Assembly (NCBI GenBank): GCA_028278245.1
Contig: JANQEQ010000011.1
Location: 1-63,476 of the forward strand
DNA length: 63,476 bases
From: Phycisphaerales bacterium
GTDB taxonomy: Bacteria > Planctomycetota > Phycisphaerae > Phycisphaerales > SM1A02
Reading direction: 5' to 3'
This document shows positions 62,065 through 63,476 of the stretch, one piece after another; positions within the stretch are counted from its first letter, which is position 1, and the number at the start of each line of letters is the position of its first letter. Below the pieces are notes generated by a model. The model did not search any database. It was given only the letters and a program-made list of their open reading frames with translations, and was not told the DNA's origin. The position numbers were made by a program, and so were the translations under genes.

Positions 62065-63476
62065 CTACGCTGACAGTCGCCACTCTCCCTGTGATTGAAT
62101 CAGATCCCATGCTTTCATTGCGGGGAGGGGTTTTGCGAAAAGAAATCCCTGCCCGTAGTCACAATCCATTGCCATGAGTTGGGTCAGTTGATCGTGATTT
62201 TCGATACCCTCTGCGGTGACTCTGACTCCAATATTTTGCGCGAGCATAATGATGGCGTGTACTACGGAAGCAAAGTCACGATTCTCATCCATGTTCGCAA
62301 TGAATGATTGGTCAATCTTGAGCACATCAATCGGGAAACCATGGAGACAACTGAGTGATGAATGTCCGGTACCGAAATCATCCATGTAGAGTTCGATCCC
62401 AAGCAGCTTGATTTTGAAGAGAGCATCGACAATTGCCTCCGGCTGTTCCATGATCAAGCTCTCTGTAATTTCCAGCTTGAGTTGATCGCCGGTCACTCCA
62501 GTCTGTTCGAGAATTTGTTCAATATCCTGAGGAAGCGTGTGCTCAACCACCTGACGCTTGGAAAGGTTGACGCTGATAAATAGCGGCGCTCGATCCTTTA
62601 TCTGATCATTCCACTGCTTGATCTGACGACAGGCATTTTCCAGAATCCAGCGTCCTATTGACACGATCGTGCCTGTTTCTTCCGCAATAGGTATGAATTT
62701 ATCAGGTGAAATCAGACTTCCATCAGACAAAGTCCAACGAAGCAGAGCTTCAAAGCCGCATATTTCTGATGATGTCAGTTCAATAATTGGCTGGTATACG
62801 AGTTCGAACTGGTTCTGATCAATCGCATGACGCAATTCATTTTCTATTTTCATGCGCTGTGCAACTTCCTCGTGCATTTCGTGATCGAAAATGGCGTAAC
62901 GGTCCTTGCCCAATGATTTGGCTCGGTACATTGCCGTATCGGCGTCGCGTATCAGCTCTTCAGCAGAGAAACGTCCCTCCTGATCCACCGCAATGCCAAT
63001 ACTTAATGTCGTAGCGAGTCGATGATCTCCGATGATGAAGGGTTCAGCAATTTGTTCCTGTAGTCGATCAGCAACGACAGCTGCGTCAGTAATATTCTTG
63101 AGTCCATCCAGCAATACGATAAATTCATCGCCTCCGAGACGCGCGGTAATATCACTCCCCGCACGAACGACTGTATCAAGGGAGCGAAGCGTTGCTGTAA
63201 GTCGATGTCCAACTTCGATAAGAAGATCATCACCTACCTGGTGACCGAGGCTATCGTTGATCATCTTGAAATTATCAATATCCATAAATAACACAGCAAA
63301 GTGATATTCTTCATTCCTCTGATGGCGTTTCACGCAATCTTCGAGTTGAAGAAGGATATAATTACGGTTTGGCAATCCAGTCAGCGTGTCATGGGTAGCG
63401 TCGTAACGAAGTTTATCTTCCACTGCGATACGTCTTTCAACTTGACTTTTGAGCCGGTCATAAGCCTCGCGGAGAT
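62065..63476 (-). CDS. GGDEF-EAL bifunctional cyclic-di-GMP protein (5' end outside window)
   Basis: The open frame continues to the window edge without a start, so the sensory N-terminus is missing; the GTG at 63423 is not taken as the start. Visible are a short helical linker (LREAYDRLKSQVERRIAVED) and the GGDEF domain with TGLPNRN and an intact ARLGGDEF active loop. The EAL domain follows with GFEALLRW, NLSKRQVV, a downstream MDDFGTGHSSL and KIDQSF, so the metal ligands are kept. Both cyclase and phosphodiesterase motifs look active; one is often dominant. The C-terminus ends near residue 470 of the visible part, with the typical GYGFLFAKP-like QGFLFAKPLP. Confidence 0.93.
   Translation of the reverse strand, partial: LREAYDRLKSQVERRIAVEDKLRYDATHDTLTGLPNRNYILLQLEDCVKRHQRNEEYHFAVLFMDIDNFKMINDSLGHQVGDDLLIEVGHRLTATLRSLDTVVRAGSDITARLGGDEFIVLLDGLKNITDAAVVADRLQEQIAEPFIIGDHRLATTLSIGIAVDQEGRFSAEELIRDADTAMYRAKSLGKDRYAIFDHEMHEEVAQRMKIENELRHAIDQNQFELVYQPIIELTSSEICGFEALLRWTLSDGSLISPDKFIPIAEETGTIVSIGRWILENACRQIKQWNDQIKDRAPLFISVNLSKRQVVEHTLPQDIEQILEQTGVTGDQLKLEITESLIMEQPEAIVDALFKIKLLGIELYMDDFGTGHSSLSCLHGFPIDVLKIDQSFIANMDENRDFASVVHAIIMLAQNIGVRVTAEGIENHDQLTQLMAMDCDYGQGFLFAKPLPAMKAWDLIQSQGEWRLSA

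Overview
The window looks like chromosomal DNA from a member of the Planctomycetota, most likely the Phycisphaerae. This is inferred from three things seen in the sequence. Secreted proteins carry dockerin-like tails of the type NIDDIFxxLGxWGPC. A membrane protein opens with the CPRCGYD zinc ribbon I associate with this group. Gene ends are decorated with many families of dispersed palindromic repeats. No phage, transposase or CRISPR array was found. Base composition is moderate (about half G+C), except for an AT-rich sugar-gene block at about 16.3-20.5 kb.

Region 1 (1-9362, minus strand) is a carbon-metabolism block. In transcription order it holds a membrane protein, the large (ATP-grasp) and small (phospho-His) subunits of a succinyl-CoA-synthetase-like ligase, a short citrate-synthase-fold protein of citryl-CoA-lyase type, a GNAT acetyltransferase, a degenerate HD-domain protein, an aconitase resembling fungal homoaconitase, a small lipoprotein and an isocitrate-dehydrogenase-family enzyme. 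Together they could interconvert acetyl-CoA plus oxaloacetate and 2-oxoglutarate through citryl-CoA. A conventional aconitase A lies elsewhere in the window (36.7 kb).

Region 2 (9.5-16.3 kb, plus strand) has histidine degradation genes (hutH, hutI) separated by 760 bp of repeats, then methionine aminopeptidase and prolyl oligopeptidase.

Region 3 (16.3-36.3 kb, minus strand) is a large surface-polysaccharide/acyl-chain locus. It begins with two paralogous secreted glycosidase-like proteins, followed by an O-antigen ligase/polymerase-like protein, a Wza-like export lipoprotein, a MurJ/Wzx-like flippase and two alpha/beta hydrolases of the exosortase-associated type. Then come three FabB-like ketosynthases (one lacking the catalytic Cys), ACP, a zinc-type enoyl reductase-like MDR, a MaoC dehydratase and a FabG reductase. 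The last genes are a glycosyltransferase, UDP-galactopyranose mutase, a CmcI-type O-methyltransferase and a DegT aminotransferase. The layout suggests a dedicated type II fatty-acid/polyketide-like chain attached to, or made alongside, an exported glycan.

Region 4 (36.6-50.8 kb) is mixed housekeeping: aconitase A, DinB-like protein, Aat, aldo/keto reductase, a VCBS-repeat secreted protein, UDP-glucose dehydrogenase, O6-alkylguanine-DNA alkyltransferase, an endonuclease/exonuclease/phosphatase-fold lipoprotein, a zinc-ribbon membrane protein and glyA. Region 5 (51-63.5 kb) holds bL28, the dnaG-rpoD pair, a DUF2726 protein, a CBS-domain protein, tRNA-Ser(CGA), a GAF-SpoIIE phosphatase, a LamG/dockerin-like secreted protein and a truncated GGDEF-EAL protein.

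The most unusual signals are a palindromic repeat translated in frame inside the aconitase gene (and another inside a lipoprotein signal peptide), the triple-ketosynthase module with a Cys-to-Phe member, the split citryl-CoA pathway genes, and hairpin repeats with compensatory base changes flanking glyA.
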